The position numbers were made by a program, and so were the translations under genes. Shown here in pieces: positions 26,387 to 34,902 of a stretch of 55,234 bases of DNA (its first letter is position 1; every line of letters begins with the position of its first letter). This stretch comes from Lentisphaerae bacterium GWF2_49_21. GTDB taxonomy: Bacteria; Verrucomicrobiota; Lentisphaeria; Victivallales; GWF2-50-93. The stretch is taken from positions 1 to 55,234 of the forward strand of contig MHBH01000051.1 of assembly GCA_001804805.1 (NCBI GenBank), read 5' to 3'. The notes beneath the pieces are model-generated. The model did not search any database. It worked only from the letters and a program-made list of their open reading frames with translations, and was not told the DNA's origin.

Positions 26387-28825
26387 TCACCACGATATCA
26401 TCAGTTCGCCGGTAATGTTCTTCAGATCCAGATGTCTCCCATTTGAATCATCGGTGATTTCAAATTTCTGGAATTTACCTATGAGGAACGGGGCTACTGG
26501 ATCAAGAAGCATCTGGACTTTCTTTTCCGTGCCTGGCTCATGATAGAACCTGACGGTCGCATTCTTCAGGCCGGACAGTTTTATCCGGCGTTTCAAACCA
26601 TGATATTCAGCCGTGTTCTCTGCACAGGCTACGCGTCCGTCCTCATCCTGTTCAATGAAGATCCGGCATTCCTTGTGCCAGCTCTTCGGCATATTATATG
26701 AGGATCTGCCATTCTCGATGATTGTCTCAGTTCCTGTGAAGAGAGGAATTCCCTGCGGCATCCGCAACTTCATTCCAGCAGTGATATCGGGGACAAAACC
26801 TGAGAAATAGAATCCATTGGAATGGCGTGCTATCATCGTAATCGGATCCCTTCCTCCCCAGGAATACTTGCTGTAGCTGATGTCGTATCCGAAATCATGC
26901 AGCATAATCCTTGGCAGGATTTCAGTATAGAAGTTCTTCCCGGGATCCATCGGTTTCAGGAGATGTCCGCCAGAAGATGCTGTGCCAGATACTGTTCCCC
27001 TCAGCCATGATATCCTGCCGCCATTCCAGCCTTTTTCAGAACGCGACAGGGCTATGACCCTCGATTGATTACCCTGGGACGCTTCCGCAATTATCTTCGT
27101 GCCGGAATCATCCTTTTTGGAGAGAACTATCTCTATCCCGCCTCCTGATACAATTGCATTATGTACAAAGACTTCCGGCATGGTTCCGGTCCTGAAGGTA
27201 TCCTGGACACCCTCGGCCTTTATCTTGAATTCCCCTTCGAGGGGGGAGTCGACTTTCAGATTCAACAGATTCCTGATCCCTTCGCAGGCGTTTGCAACAG
27301 GACCGTAAAGTATGACCCGGCCTCCATTCTTTGCGAAGTTCGCAATAGCGTCCGCGCATTTTTCGGAAATGGCTGCCGCAGGTGCGACGAGTATTGATTC
27401 CCTGAAAAGTTCCGGCTTTTTCTTAATCGCCTTCATGAAGATTGTCGTGCTGATGACGGTATTGATAGGAAGTCCCTGGTTTATAGCTCCGCAAATGAAC
27501 CAGTCGCCGAAGAACATTTCATCAAGACGTACGCCTTCTGCAACCATGTCATGATATTCGTCAAAAGGATAAACCCAGACGACAGGGCTTGGCGCATCCG
27601 GTGCATGAGTGATAGCCTCAAGTAAATGAGGAATGACTTCATTCGGAACTTGGTCAGGCATCTCCCCGTATGAATTGTCGACCGTCAGCAGTGACAGCCT
27701 ATCCGGATTGGTCGTTTTGCCGTTTTCGTCTATTCTCGATACCGCCAGAGGCAAATAGATGTCGTGTGACTCCCTGTTGTACCGGTCGAGCCATGGGCTG
27801 TTCCTGAACCAGGGATCATGAGTGTAGAACCTGTAGATATATGATTTGTCCGGAAGATCCGCGATATGGGACATCCATCCGCCGATTTCAATTCCGAAGT
27901 CTCCGTTCAGGGCCGCCCAGGGCGAATTTGGAGGAGGCTGAGGTTTGAATTTCTTATAAATTTCCCTGATTGGAACTGCATCAGATGAAAGATCCGTGCC
28001 TGACGGAAAATTACTGCCTCTGGTCTGTACCGGGAACTTGCATTCTTTTGTGAAATCGCGCCAGAAATTCAAAACCTTCTCTCTGGTCTCAGGGGCTTTT
28101 TCAGGAGTGAATTTATATCCATCGAACAATGCGCCTCTGTAAGCCCATGTCTCAAGACCGAACCCGAACCCATTCGAAAGCCATATCGCATCGAATCCCA
28201 TGTCTTCCATAAACCTTTGAGACTGTCTTCCAAGATATGTTCCAAGACTGATTCCCTGAGGAATTCCTTTTGGAAAGCCCGCATAGGATTTGCTGTCGGC
28301 GTTCATGGTCGCGTAACAGCAGACAAAACTTCTTGCGCCCATGCTGTTTGCCATGCAGATCTCATTGTGCCTTTTATACTTGAAGTCGGACTTTGCGAAC
28401 TCAGGTCCAGGATCGAATGTGGCTATCAGGTTTATCGGTTTGCCGGAGACTTTTTTGCCATAGCTTTTGATTTTTGATATCAGGTTTTTCAGCCACCGAT
28501 AAGTGAATTCAGGAGGATTTTTGATATAAGGCTGCGGATTCCTGTGTATGCTTATACCTTCAGGATCATTTGGATCCGGTTCCGGCCATCTCGGATTTGC
28601 ACAACCAATATATTTTGCCCATTCGAACTTGTCGTCAAGATTTCCTGAATACTCGAGAATCTCTGAACCGTCGGACGCCCATAGCAGAATTGAGATGCTA
28701 TCTGCATCCTTGTAGAGTGGACGCCATTGTTCGAAGAGTGTCTTTAGAACCTTGTCAATGCCATCAGGACTTGGATCCCTGAACGGCTTCAAGCTCATCT
28801 CGAGCGTTACAGTGGATATTTTCAT
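26387..28825 (-). CDS. Large putative sugar-processing protein, unrecognised family
   Basis: I do not recognise a named family. The 812 residues have no signal peptide or membrane segment. The first 350 residues read like a TIM-barrel glycosidase: LILLWASDG-like strand, NLIATFDPGPEF, GFDAIWLSNGFGFG and DFGIEIGGW with acidic residues at strand ends. Residues 380-560 contain SLLTVDNSYG and WVYPFDEYHD, then a Rossmann-like stretch SILVAPAAAISEKCADAIANF followed by GGRVILYGP. That stretch resembles the amidotransferase-like domain behind some beta-galactosidase barrels. Beta-rich sequence ends the protein. It is the first gene after the IclR regulator, with AAAAGG before the ATG, and ends only 18 bases before the URO-D-family start. 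Confidence 0.6.
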   Translation of the reverse strand: MKISTVTLEMSLKPFRDPSPDGIDKVLKTLFEQWRPLYKDADSISILLWASDGSEILEYSGNLDDKFEWAKYIGCANPRWPEPDPNDPEGISIHRNPQPYIKNPPEFTYRWLKNLISKIKSYGKKVSGKPINLIATFDPGPEFAKSDFKYKRHNEICMANSMGARSFVCCYATMNADSKSYAGFPKGIPQGISLGTYLGRQSQRFMEDMGFDAIWLSNGFGFGLETWAYRGALFDGYKFTPEKAPETREKVLNFWRDFTKECKFPVQTRGSNFPSGTDLSSDAVPIREIYKKFKPQPPPNSPWAALNGDFGIEIGGWMSHIADLPDKSYIYRFYTHDPWFRNSPWLDRYNRESHDIYLPLAVSRIDENGKTTNPDRLSLLTVDNSYGEMPDQVPNEVIPHLLEAITHAPDAPSPVVWVYPFDEYHDMVAEGVRLDEMFFGDWFICGAINQGLPINTVISTTIFMKAIKKKPELFRESILVAPAAAISEKCADAIANFAKNGGRVILYGPVANACEGIRNLLNLKVDSPLEGEFKIKAEGVQDTFRTGTMPEVFVHNAIVSGGGIEIVLSKKDDSGTKIIAEASQGNQSRVIALSRSEKGWNGGRISWLRGTVSGTASSGGHLLKPMDPGKNFYTEILPRIMLHDFGYDISYSKYSWGGRDPITMIARHSNGFYFSGFVPDITAGMKLRMPQGIPLFTGTETIIENGRSSYNMPKSWHKECRIFIEQDEDGRVACAENTAEYHGLKRRIKLSGLKNATVRFYHEPGTEKKVQMLLDPVAPFLIGKFQKFEITDDSNGRHLDLKNITGELMISW
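27333..27343. repeat. GCGAANTTCGC palindrome, copy 4
   Basis: Central G on the plus strand, 13-base version with flanking T and A. It lies in the 812-residue protein gene, encoding Ala-Asn-Phe-Ala. Confidence 0.7.
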
Positions 28826-28843
28826 GGGTTACCTTTTCATTTT

Positions 28844-28872
28844 TAAGACAAACTAAAGTTTGTACTCCAACG
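28844..28872 (-). repeat. GGAG-type REP, exact inverted copy of 32782-32810
   Basis: On the minus strand CGTTGGAG leads ACAAACT-tt-AGTTTGT. All 29 bases match 32782-32810 in reverse complement. It lies between the 812-residue gene start and the IclR stop. Confidence 0.85.
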
Positions 28873-28910
28873 AATAAATTTCCGCAACATGGATTCTACG
28901 CTTTTATGAA

Positions 28911-29642
28911 TTAAGCACCTTTCAGTTTCTCAGTTATCTTTTTGGCTGAATTCAACATCCTGGAAATAATTTGTTTCTTGATCTCGTCGGAGAATCTTGT
29001 CAAAGGTATGCTCCAGCCAATTGCAAGAACTGCCTTGCCGGAAGCATCGAGTGAAGAGGAACCATAAGCCGCAACTCCACTGTTATTGAGATTGATCGCC
29101 TCGGCATATCCTTTTTCCTTGATGTCTTTCAATATTGACAAGAATCCATTCTTATCCTTTATGTCGGGATGATTGCTGATGTAGTTCGAAAGGAATTCCT
29201 GGCTTTGACAAGAGAGAAGAGCAAGACCTGATGCTGTGACGTGTGGATTTGGAATTATCCGCCTGTTCGGTGGAGCAACAGAGAGTTCGCGCGTAGACTG
29301 GCGCCAATAGACGCTCAGGAAAGTGCCTCTTTCCATGGTCAGGGCGACTGTCGTTTCGTTGAACTCATCAAAAATTTCGTCGATATATGGTTTTGCGAAC
29401 TCCGCAATCTTGTCCGGCATATCTACGGCATTTCCGAGAAGGACTGCAGCGATCCCAATCTTATAACGGCGACTGTTCTCGTCAAAATCCAAATAGCCAG
29501 TTTTCTGGAGAGTCTTCAATAGCTGCTGGGCAGTTGCCGGATTAATGCCGGTGAGTCTGGACAGTTCCCGAACGCCAATCCAGTCGCCTTGTGCAGCAAC
29601 AGCATTTAGAAGTTTGAAAGCTTTTTCTACTGAGTGAATCAT
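28911..29642 (-). CDS. IclR-family transcriptional regulator
   Basis: DNA-binding regulator of 243 residues. The winged helix-turn-helix occupies about residues 1-60 (FKLLNAVAAQGDWIGVREL, then TGINPATAQQLLKTLQKTGY). The rest is the IclR effector domain, ending with AAYGSSSLDASGKAVLAIGW, where the family binds small acids or sugars. It precedes the 812-residue, URO-D and esterase genes on the same strand and is the obvious controller of that row. A large imperfect palindrome abuts its start codon, which suggests autoregulation. No ribosome site is visible, so translation may be leaderless or the start may lie elsewhere. Confidence 0.9.
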   Translation of the reverse strand: MIHSVEKAFKLLNAVAAQGDWIGVRELSRLTGINPATAQQLLKTLQKTGYLDFDENSRRYKIGIAAVLLGNAVDMPDKIAEFAKPYIDEIFDEFNETTVALTMERGTFLSVYWRQSTRELSVAPPNRRIIPNPHVTASGLALLSCQSQEFLSNYISNHPDIKDKNGFLSILKDIKEKGYAEAINLNNSGVAAYGSSSLDASGKAVLAIGWSIPLTRFSDEIKKQIISRMLNSAKKITEKLKGA

Positions 29643-29679
29643 GTATTGTATAACGAAACAATGTTTTGTAATACGATAT
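29643..29679. promoter_or_regulatory. Candidate IclR operator
   Basis: Two 17-base arms, 29643-29659 and 29663-29679, match at 13 of 17 positions around a central AAT. The core is GAAAC-AAT-GTTTT. It starts at the base before the IclR start codon, so a bound repressor would block the gene's own transcription. Confidence 0.6.
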
Positions 29680-29760
29680 AAATACGATGCGTTTATGGCA
29701 TTGTCAAGTCAAGTACGTTAAAATATTAAAACTTATGGTAACGCGTTTGTATGTGAGGCA

Positions 29761-29849
29761 ATTTCAAAACTGCCAGGGAACGCCAGACACCGTGCTGGCG
29801 CAAGAGCCGGTGCGGGGCCCGGCGGTCCATAAAAAGGCAGTTTTGAAAT
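29761..29849. repeat. MITE-like element with 14-base terminal inverted repeats
   Basis: ATTTCAAAACTGCC at 29761-29774 is repeated inverted at 29836-29849, enclosing 61 GC-rich bases that can themselves pair. Related ends bound 32742-32885 and 34761-34879. Confidence 0.7.
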
Positions 29850-29894
29850 CAGATCATGTATCTTTTTCTTTATCCCAAAGGGATGGTAATAAAG

Positions 29895-30082
29895 CCTGTG
29901 GTTTCAACCACAGGAAAATTAAGAATTATCCATCCGTCTTGAAGAGACGGGGGTATCCCGGATTTAATTCGGTATATTGTGAAATCTCGTTTTCCTTCCT
30001 CCGTCCCTTCAGGACGAAAGCAATTTACATATAATACCTATGGTTGAAACCATAGGCTATATCACTGGACGCTTTCAGCGTC
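29895..30082. repeat. Array of five unequal hairpins
   Basis: Hairpins at 29895-29914, 29934-29950, 30002-30016, 30037-30056 and 30068-30082, each with a short TTCA- or TGAA-type loop, for example CCTATGGT-TGAA-ACCATAGG. Stems differ but loops are alike. This is an intergenic repeat cluster of a kind common in PVC genomes and holds no gene. Confidence 0.7.
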
Positions 30083-30266
30083 AAAAGCATCGAGCTCCTG
30101 GAAGTAGCCGGAAAGATGAGGGGCAGAAAATGAACGTGGGCACATCTGTCAGGTAGAGAAAGTTCCTTGATTCTTCACCAATTCCGGATTACTTTCACCC
30201 GTAATAAAAATTCCTAAATTATAAGAATCAAAAACTCGTATCAACGCAATTAAATGTAAGGACAAG

Positions 30267-32726
30267 ATGATGACACGTATTAAAAAATCTTATCCCAATA
30301 CCATCATGATATGTCTCTTGGTGATGGCATTTACTTATTGCGAACCACTCTTTTCCCAGAGCCCCATCAAGGGAAAGATCTTTGACATGCCGAATTCAGG
30401 ATTCGAGGATGGTCTTGATGGCTGGAAGATTGGAAGGGAAGACGATGGTATAACAGCGGCTATTGCGGAAGCCGCCCGCACGGGAAAAGGTGGACTGAGG
30501 ATTACAGATTTATCTGTAAAGGATGGTTCATCTTTGTATTCGAAATCGTTCCCAGCGGTATCGAATAAGGAATATCGGGCGCAATGCTACGCCCGTTGTG
30601 TAAAAGGAACCGGTGGCAGCGGAATGTACCTTCAATTTCTTGATGCGGACGGGAAGGAAATAAATAGCGGCAATTCCGAGGTCACATCCCTTGCCGGAGT
30701 GCGTGTCTGGACGAAATCGGAAGTTAGCGCCTATGCCCCGGACAAGACCGTATCGGTCCGCGTCTGGTTCCATTCATACGGAAGTGCAGTTGTTACCGAG
30801 GATATCGATGATGTAATTCTCTATGAGGCGGAGGCGGCCGGTCCATCAATGCGCCCCTGGGAGCCGCAGTATAAGATACTTCCTGGTGAAAAAGGAAAAC
30901 TGACAGCCGCCGATATAGTAGGTCCCGATGGTATCGTATATCCCGACTTCCGTTATGCAGGTGTAAGCGGCGGCATTCCAAATGTTCCTGTCGTGAAAGA
31001 TCTTTCCGGTTCGGTTAAACCAAACACGGATATAGCAGAGACTCTCATGCGCGCCGCGGCGGAACTTCCTGATTCAGGAGGGGCGATCCTGATTCCTGCC
31101 GGCGAATATTTCCTTGGAACTCCGGTACAGATCACGAAAAGCCGTGTTGTCATACGCGGCGCCGGGAGGGACAAGACAAAACTCGTGTTCAATTATGCAG
31201 TACCGAAAAATTCAGTTCAATTCTATGGGATTGAGCCGAATAAGCCGTTTGGATATTTTGAAGTGCATGCTAATCCGGAGAACCTTCGTGGAATATCTAT
31301 CTTTGAGGGTGATAAGTCTGTTAAGGCCGTCAGTTATCATATGCACTGGGGGAATACATTCTCATTACGAGTATGGAATAAAGATGTTCTGAAAATTACA
31401 GGAGCCGGTACGCATAAGCTTCGGGCTAAAGCCGAATATGCAGATGGAACAACGGCTGAAAAGGAAGTAGAAGCGCTCGTATCCGAGACTGCTCCGCCGA
31501 TGCGAGCCCCTACCATGCCGGGAGTGATTGAATTTACCGGTGAAAAGAGCGGACAGAAGATAAAACTGGCAAAAGACGGCATCCGCGGTGCGGTTTCCGT
31601 GACTGTAGAGGATTCCTCGTCTTTTACCGCCGGTGAAGTCTTCGAGATAGAGGCGCCCGCTTCGGAGCGCTGGAATGACCTCGTGAAAAATGCCTGCAAA
31701 TGGGGATCTTATCGAGTAAACCAGTATCGGATTTCCAGGATAGAAGGAAATACCCTGCATTTCGAACAGCCGCTCAGGATAGATTTTCCTGTTATTGATG
31801 GATCTTTTGTTGTCAAGGTAATCCCTGTTGAGAAGTCCGGCATCGAGGACTGCACCATCGAACAGATGGAAAACCTCTGGATAAACAGCGCGTCATTCAG
31901 CTGCACCTGGGACTGCTGGGTGAAAAATGTCAAGACGATAAAGTCCGGAAGGAACATAACCTACTTCATGAATTCCAAGCATGGTGAGATACGAGACTGC
32001 ATATTCGATGATGCATGGTTCAAAGGTGGAGGTGGAACAGCATATTCCGGGTTCGAACGTGCATTCGACTGCCTCATGGAAAATGTGGAGTCGTCAAATC
32101 TTCGCCATGGTCCCAACTTGAACTGGGCCTGTGCTGGAAATGTGATCCGCAACTCAACGTTCCGCGGTAGCGATGCCCAGTGGCATTGTGGCTGGTCACA
32201 TGAGAATCTTTTCGAGAACTGTGTAATATCCCCTGACGGGAAGGATGGGGATTATGGATATGGTTTCTATGCGACACCGCCGGAAGACAATGCCCACGGT
32301 CCCATCGGTCCGCGAAACGTAGTTTACAACTGCGACGCATCCTCTCCCAAGGACGGCATGCAGATAAAGGGGATGAACGAGAACTGGATCATCCTATACA
32401 ACCGTTTCAACATCGGAAAAGGACGCGCCATATTTTTCCGCATGGCGAGCTTCGATCACATTGTCAGCGGTAATGTGTTTTGCATCAAGGAGGCGCAGAA
32501 TCCCGTAGTCCTCCTTAACGATCCGAACTGTGTCGGCAATGAATTCAGGAACAACAAGTTCTATGGAGCGTCATCACCTGCCATCGGCGGACGTGCGAAA
32601 CTTCTTGTAGAAATTGATAACCAAGTTTTTCCATATGAGGAGGCTCCGCGCCCGACGCCGTCCGTCCAATCAATATTCGAGTGGCAGCGGAAGACATATC
32701 CGCTGAAGGGCACCTCTGGAAATTGA
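30267..32726 (+). CDS. Secreted beta-helix (pectate-lyase-superfamily) protein with N-terminal binding module
   Basis: Exported 819-residue protein likely to act on polysaccharide. An N-terminal signal peptide (MICLLVMAFTYCEPLFSQ) is followed by a jelly-roll module, about residues 40-190, starting DMPNSGFEDGLDGWKIG, as in CBM4/9-type domains. From about 210 the pectate-lyase-3 type pattern begins with D-I-A-E-T-L, then GGAILIPAGEYFLGTP and RVVIRGAGRDKTKL. Residues 540-780 are right-handed beta-helix coils (GEIRDCIFDDAWF, ENLFENCVISPDG, NVVYNCDASSPKDG). A domain of about 200 residues is inserted between the first coil and the rest. The catalytic residues are not obvious. AAGGACAAG precedes the start. 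It lies alone between two repeat-filled gaps. Confidence 0.8.
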   Translation: MMTRIKKSYPNTIMICLLVMAFTYCEPLFSQSPIKGKIFDMPNSGFEDGLDGWKIGREDDGITAAIAEAARTGKGGLRITDLSVKDGSSLYSKSFPAVSNKEYRAQCYARCVKGTGGSGMYLQFLDADGKEINSGNSEVTSLAGVRVWTKSEVSAYAPDKTVSVRVWFHSYGSAVVTEDIDDVILYEAEAAGPSMRPWEPQYKILPGEKGKLTAADIVGPDGIVYPDFRYAGVSGGIPNVPVVKDLSGSVKPNTDIAETLMRAAAELPDSGGAILIPAGEYFLGTPVQITKSRVVIRGAGRDKTKLVFNYAVPKNSVQFYGIEPNKPFGYFEVHANPENLRGISIFEGDKSVKAVSYHMHWGNTFSLRVWNKDVLKITGAGTHKLRAKAEYADGTTAEKEVEALVSETAPPMRAPTMPGVIEFTGEKSGQKIKLAKDGIRGAVSVTVEDSSSFTAGEVFEIEAPASERWNDLVKNACKWGSYRVNQYRISRIEGNTLHFEQPLRIDFPVIDGSFVVKVIPVEKSGIEDCTIEQMENLWINSASFSCTWDCWVKNVKTIKSGRNITYFMNSKHGEIRDCIFDDAWFKGGGGTAYSGFERAFDCLMENVESSNLRHGPNLNWACAGNVIRNSTFRGSDAQWHCGWSHENLFENCVISPDGKDGDYGYGFYATPPEDNAHGPIGPRNVVYNCDASSPKDGMQIKGMNENWIILYNRFNIGKGRAIFFRMASFDHIVSGNVFCIKEAQNPVVLLNDPNCVGNEFRNNKFYGASSPAIGGRAKLLVEIDNQVFPYEEAPRPTPSVQSIFEWQRKTYPLKGTSGN

Positions 32727-32741
32727 TTGATTAGTGAGCTG

Positions 32742-32885
32742 ATTTCAAAAACACGAAAAACGGTTATTGCGGAAGTATACCCGTTGGAGTACAAACTTTA
32801 GTTTGTCTTAGCATTTAACAGGTTATGCAAGCTGAAGCTTGTACTCCAACTTGAACAATCAGCTCTAAAGAGGCAATTTTGAAAT
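32742..32885. repeat. MITE-like element, degenerate, containing a REPIN
   Basis: ATTTCAAAA at 32742-32750 faces GGCAATTTTGAAAT at 32872-32885. The enclosed DNA holds the REPIN at 32783-32850. Confidence 0.55.
32783..32850. repeat. REPIN, GGAG-type
   Basis: Starts GTTGGAGTACAA and ends TTGTACTCCAAC. Inside are the hairpins ACAAACT-tt-AGTTTGT and GCAAGCT-ga-AGCTTGT, facing each other. Confidence 0.8.
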
Positions 32886-32930
32886 TGACTCAGCCCATTA
32901 TAATAGTTGAATTAAAATCAGGAGGGAAAC

Positions 32931-33638
32931 ATGAAAAGTCTAATAAATGTTGTTTCAGTCGTAATCTGTCTTTTGATTTCAACTGGATGCGAGACTCTTG
33001 ACCTTGCGAAATTCGCAGGTGGCGGGCAGGGTGGACTTAGCACGGACACAATTGTTTCTGGGCTCAAGGAGGCACTATCGAAAGGTACAGGCAATGCGGT
33101 CGCCCAGACGTCAAAGGTGGGCGGATACTGGGATAATCCAAGTCTGAAGATTTTGCTTCCTCAGGAACTCCAGAAATTTGGAGACACGTTGCGTGACATC
33201 GGACTCGGTTCCCAGGTTGACAGTCTGGAGAAGAAGATGAATGAAGGTGCGGAGATGGCTGCCAAGTCGGCGGCTCCGGTATTTCTTGACGCCATAAAGA
33301 ACATGAGTTTTTCAGATGCAAAGGCGATACTGTCAGGGAATGACACTGCGGCAACCGATTTCTTCCGGACAAAGACGAGTGATAAGTTGAAGGCCCAGTA
33401 TGCGCCTATAATCAAGAAGGAGCTTGACCAAGTCGGGGCCGCAAAGTTATACAGCTCACTTTCCCAGAAATATAATCTTATTCCACTTGCACCAAAGGTA
33501 AACGCCAATCTTGAGGACTACGTGACGCAGAAGGCGCTTGACGGGCTTTTCCTTGTGATTGCCGGTGAGGAAAAGAAGATCCGCCAGGATCCTGCTGCGC
33601 GCACGACGGAGCTCCTGAAGAAAGTCTTCGGGAAATAA
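32931..33638 (+). CDS. DUF4197 lipoprotein
   Basis: Predicted lipoprotein, 235 residues, with signal peptide and lipobox STGC at about residue 20. The mature part is all-helical. It carries the blocks of DUF4197: LKEALSKGTGNAV, YWDNPSLKILLPQEL, VDSLEKKMNEGAEMAA, FSDAKAILSGNDTAATDFFR, and a C-terminal GLFLVIAGEEKKIRQDPAAR. The family is common in Gram-negative bacteria and has no established function. GGAGGG precedes the ATG. It stands alone between repeat-rich gaps. Confidence 0.9.
   Translation: MKSLINVVSVVICLLISTGCETLDLAKFAGGGQGGLSTDTIVSGLKEALSKGTGNAVAQTSKVGGYWDNPSLKILLPQELQKFGDTLRDIGLGSQVDSLEKKMNEGAEMAAKSAAPVFLDAIKNMSFSDAKAILSGNDTAATDFFRTKTSDKLKAQYAPIIKKELDQVGAAKLYSSLSQKYNLIPLAPKVNANLEDYVTQKALDGLFLVIAGEEKKIRQDPAARTTELLKKVFGK
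33006..33016. repeat. GCGAANTTCGC palindrome, copy 5
   Basis: Central A, 13-base version, in the DUF4197 gene as Leu-Ala-Lys-Phe-Ala. Confidence 0.7.
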
Positions 33639-33777
33639 AGAATCTCCTGAGATTATAACTAGGACATACTGAACCGACCATATCTGGCTTCGTCGGAAAA
33701 CTACGCCACGGCATGCGGTCAGCGATCCCGGGCTGGGAACACCAAGCCTTGGTCTCCAAAAGCGCTGTCAAAGGAGA

Positions 33778-33905
33778 CTGTCGGACTTAGGGTATTTGTT
33801 CGTAGTAGCTCGTGTTCGAGCGTTCTTAACGGAACCTTAAAAGACTGAAGAACGCGCAAACATGCGCTACTACAAGCGAAAACGCCCTCATTTGAAGTCC
33901 GACAG
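33778..33905. repeat. Nested repeat element, copy A (128 bp)
   Basis: Ends CTGTCGGACTTAG at 33778-33790 and AAGTCCGACAG at 33895-33905. The interior holds a GTAGTAGC...GCTACTAC REPIN at 33802-33873. Copy B is at 48235-48371. Confidence 0.75.
33802..33873. repeat. REPIN inside element A, GTAGT-type
   Basis: Facing ends GTAGTAGC and GCTACTAC, with hairpin CTCG-tgtt-CGAG near one end and GCGC-aaacat-GCGC near the other. Confidence 0.7.
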
Positions 33906-34043
33906 GTTCCAGGCAGGGAAACATCTCCCTGTCAAAAAATGATGTAAACTATCCCTATCCTTCGTATTTCTCCAAAGAACACAAGAATAATAAAATATTC
34001 TGAATAAGACTTGACTTTATATTATTGATGCTATATTAGCACC

Positions 34044-34754
34044 ATGAAGACACAATATAACAAAAGTATTATCGGGAGCGTCGAGGTACTCCAGGAAGTT
34101 CTCAGCCAGCCGAAACCCATTGGTAGCCGGGAGCTTTCAAGAATCCTAAAAGAGGAACATACCCGCATAAACAGGATACTCGGAACCCTCTTCAAGGAAG
34201 GTTTTCTCAGCAAGACTGAAAAGAAGAAATATTATGCCGGTCCCGGAATCCACATTCTGGCAGCACAGTCAATCCATAACTCGCCCCTGCTTCGAATTGC
34301 TTTGCCGGAGATTAAGAAACTCAAAGATGACAGGCGTGCCGTCGCCCTTGCCGTCCTCTGGAAGGAATCGGTATGCTATCTCGTTCATTCACGTCCGCAC
34401 CAGACAATTGAAGAAGGCATTGGTTCCCATGAGATTTATCCCGCACGGAAATCCAGTCTTGGGATCATGCTGCTTGCGGAAAATTTTTCACGAGGTGAAA
34501 AATTTAACTATGAGCTTGAAAATGAAGACAAGATAAAAGAGGCTAAGGCGAATGGATACGCAAGGCTCGATTATCAGGAAGGAACAGTGTCATTGGCCGT
34601 CCCGATCTGCGATCCCCCAATTGCCGCCATAGGTTCATCCATAAAAAATCCCAGCGAGAACGAATTGAAGGAGACGCTGGATCTGCTTAATGAGATAAAA
34701 CTGAATATAGAAATAAAAATCTTAGAAGAAGAAAGACGCAGGGATAAAATTTAG
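34044..34754 (+). CDS. IclR-type transcriptional regulator
   Basis: Regulator of 236 residues. The winged helix is in residues 1-60 (VLQEVLSQPKPIGSRELS, then ILGTLFKEGFLSKTEKKKY). The effector domain follows: PEIKKLKDDRRAVALAVLW, ARKSSLGIMLLAENF, YARLDYQEGTVSLAVPICD and AAIGSSI near the end. It is more divergent from the IclR consensus than the regulator at 28911. A possible promoter is TTGACT at 34011 with TATATT at 34032 (short, 15-base spacer). It probably controls the FAD oxidoreductase and 606-residue protein genes that follow on the same strand. Confidence 0.82.
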   Translation: MKTQYNKSIIGSVEVLQEVLSQPKPIGSRELSRILKEEHTRINRILGTLFKEGFLSKTEKKKYYAGPGIHILAAQSIHNSPLLRIALPEIKKLKDDRRAVALAVLWKESVCYLVHSRPHQTIEEGIGSHEIYPARKSSLGIMLLAENFSRGEKFNYELENEDKIKEAKANGYARLDYQEGTVSLAVPICDPPIAAIGSSIKNPSENELKETLDLLNEIKLNIEIKILEEERRRDKI

Positions 34755-34760
34755 AGTTGA

Positions 34761-34879
34761 TTTAAAACTGATGTTTTTAAGGAGCGCCGGTCTCCAGACC
34801 GGCTCCCTGGCCGACCTGAGCGACGGCTCGGGCAGGCTTATGCCGACCTGGAGGTCGGCGTTCCATAAGCAGTTTTGAA
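34761..34879. repeat. MITE-like element between IclR and FAD oxidoreductase genes
   Basis: Imperfect ends TTTAAAACTG and CAGTTTTGAA enclose GC-rich hairpins such as GCCGGTCT-cc-AGACCGGC. Same plan as 29761-29849. It fills most of the gap upstream of the oxidoreductase. Confidence 0.6.
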
Positions 34880-34902
34880 TTGCCTCTGCAGGAAAGGATT
34901 AC

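Noticed and set aside
29895-30082. CRISPR array
   Set aside because: Repeat units differ in stem sequence and spacing, spacers are not of constant length and no cas gene is near.
28844-32810. Composite transposon bounded by the exact 29-base inverted repeats
   Set aside because: The repeats are REP hairpins of a family seen elsewhere; the DNA between holds a regulator and a beta-helix gene but no transposase.
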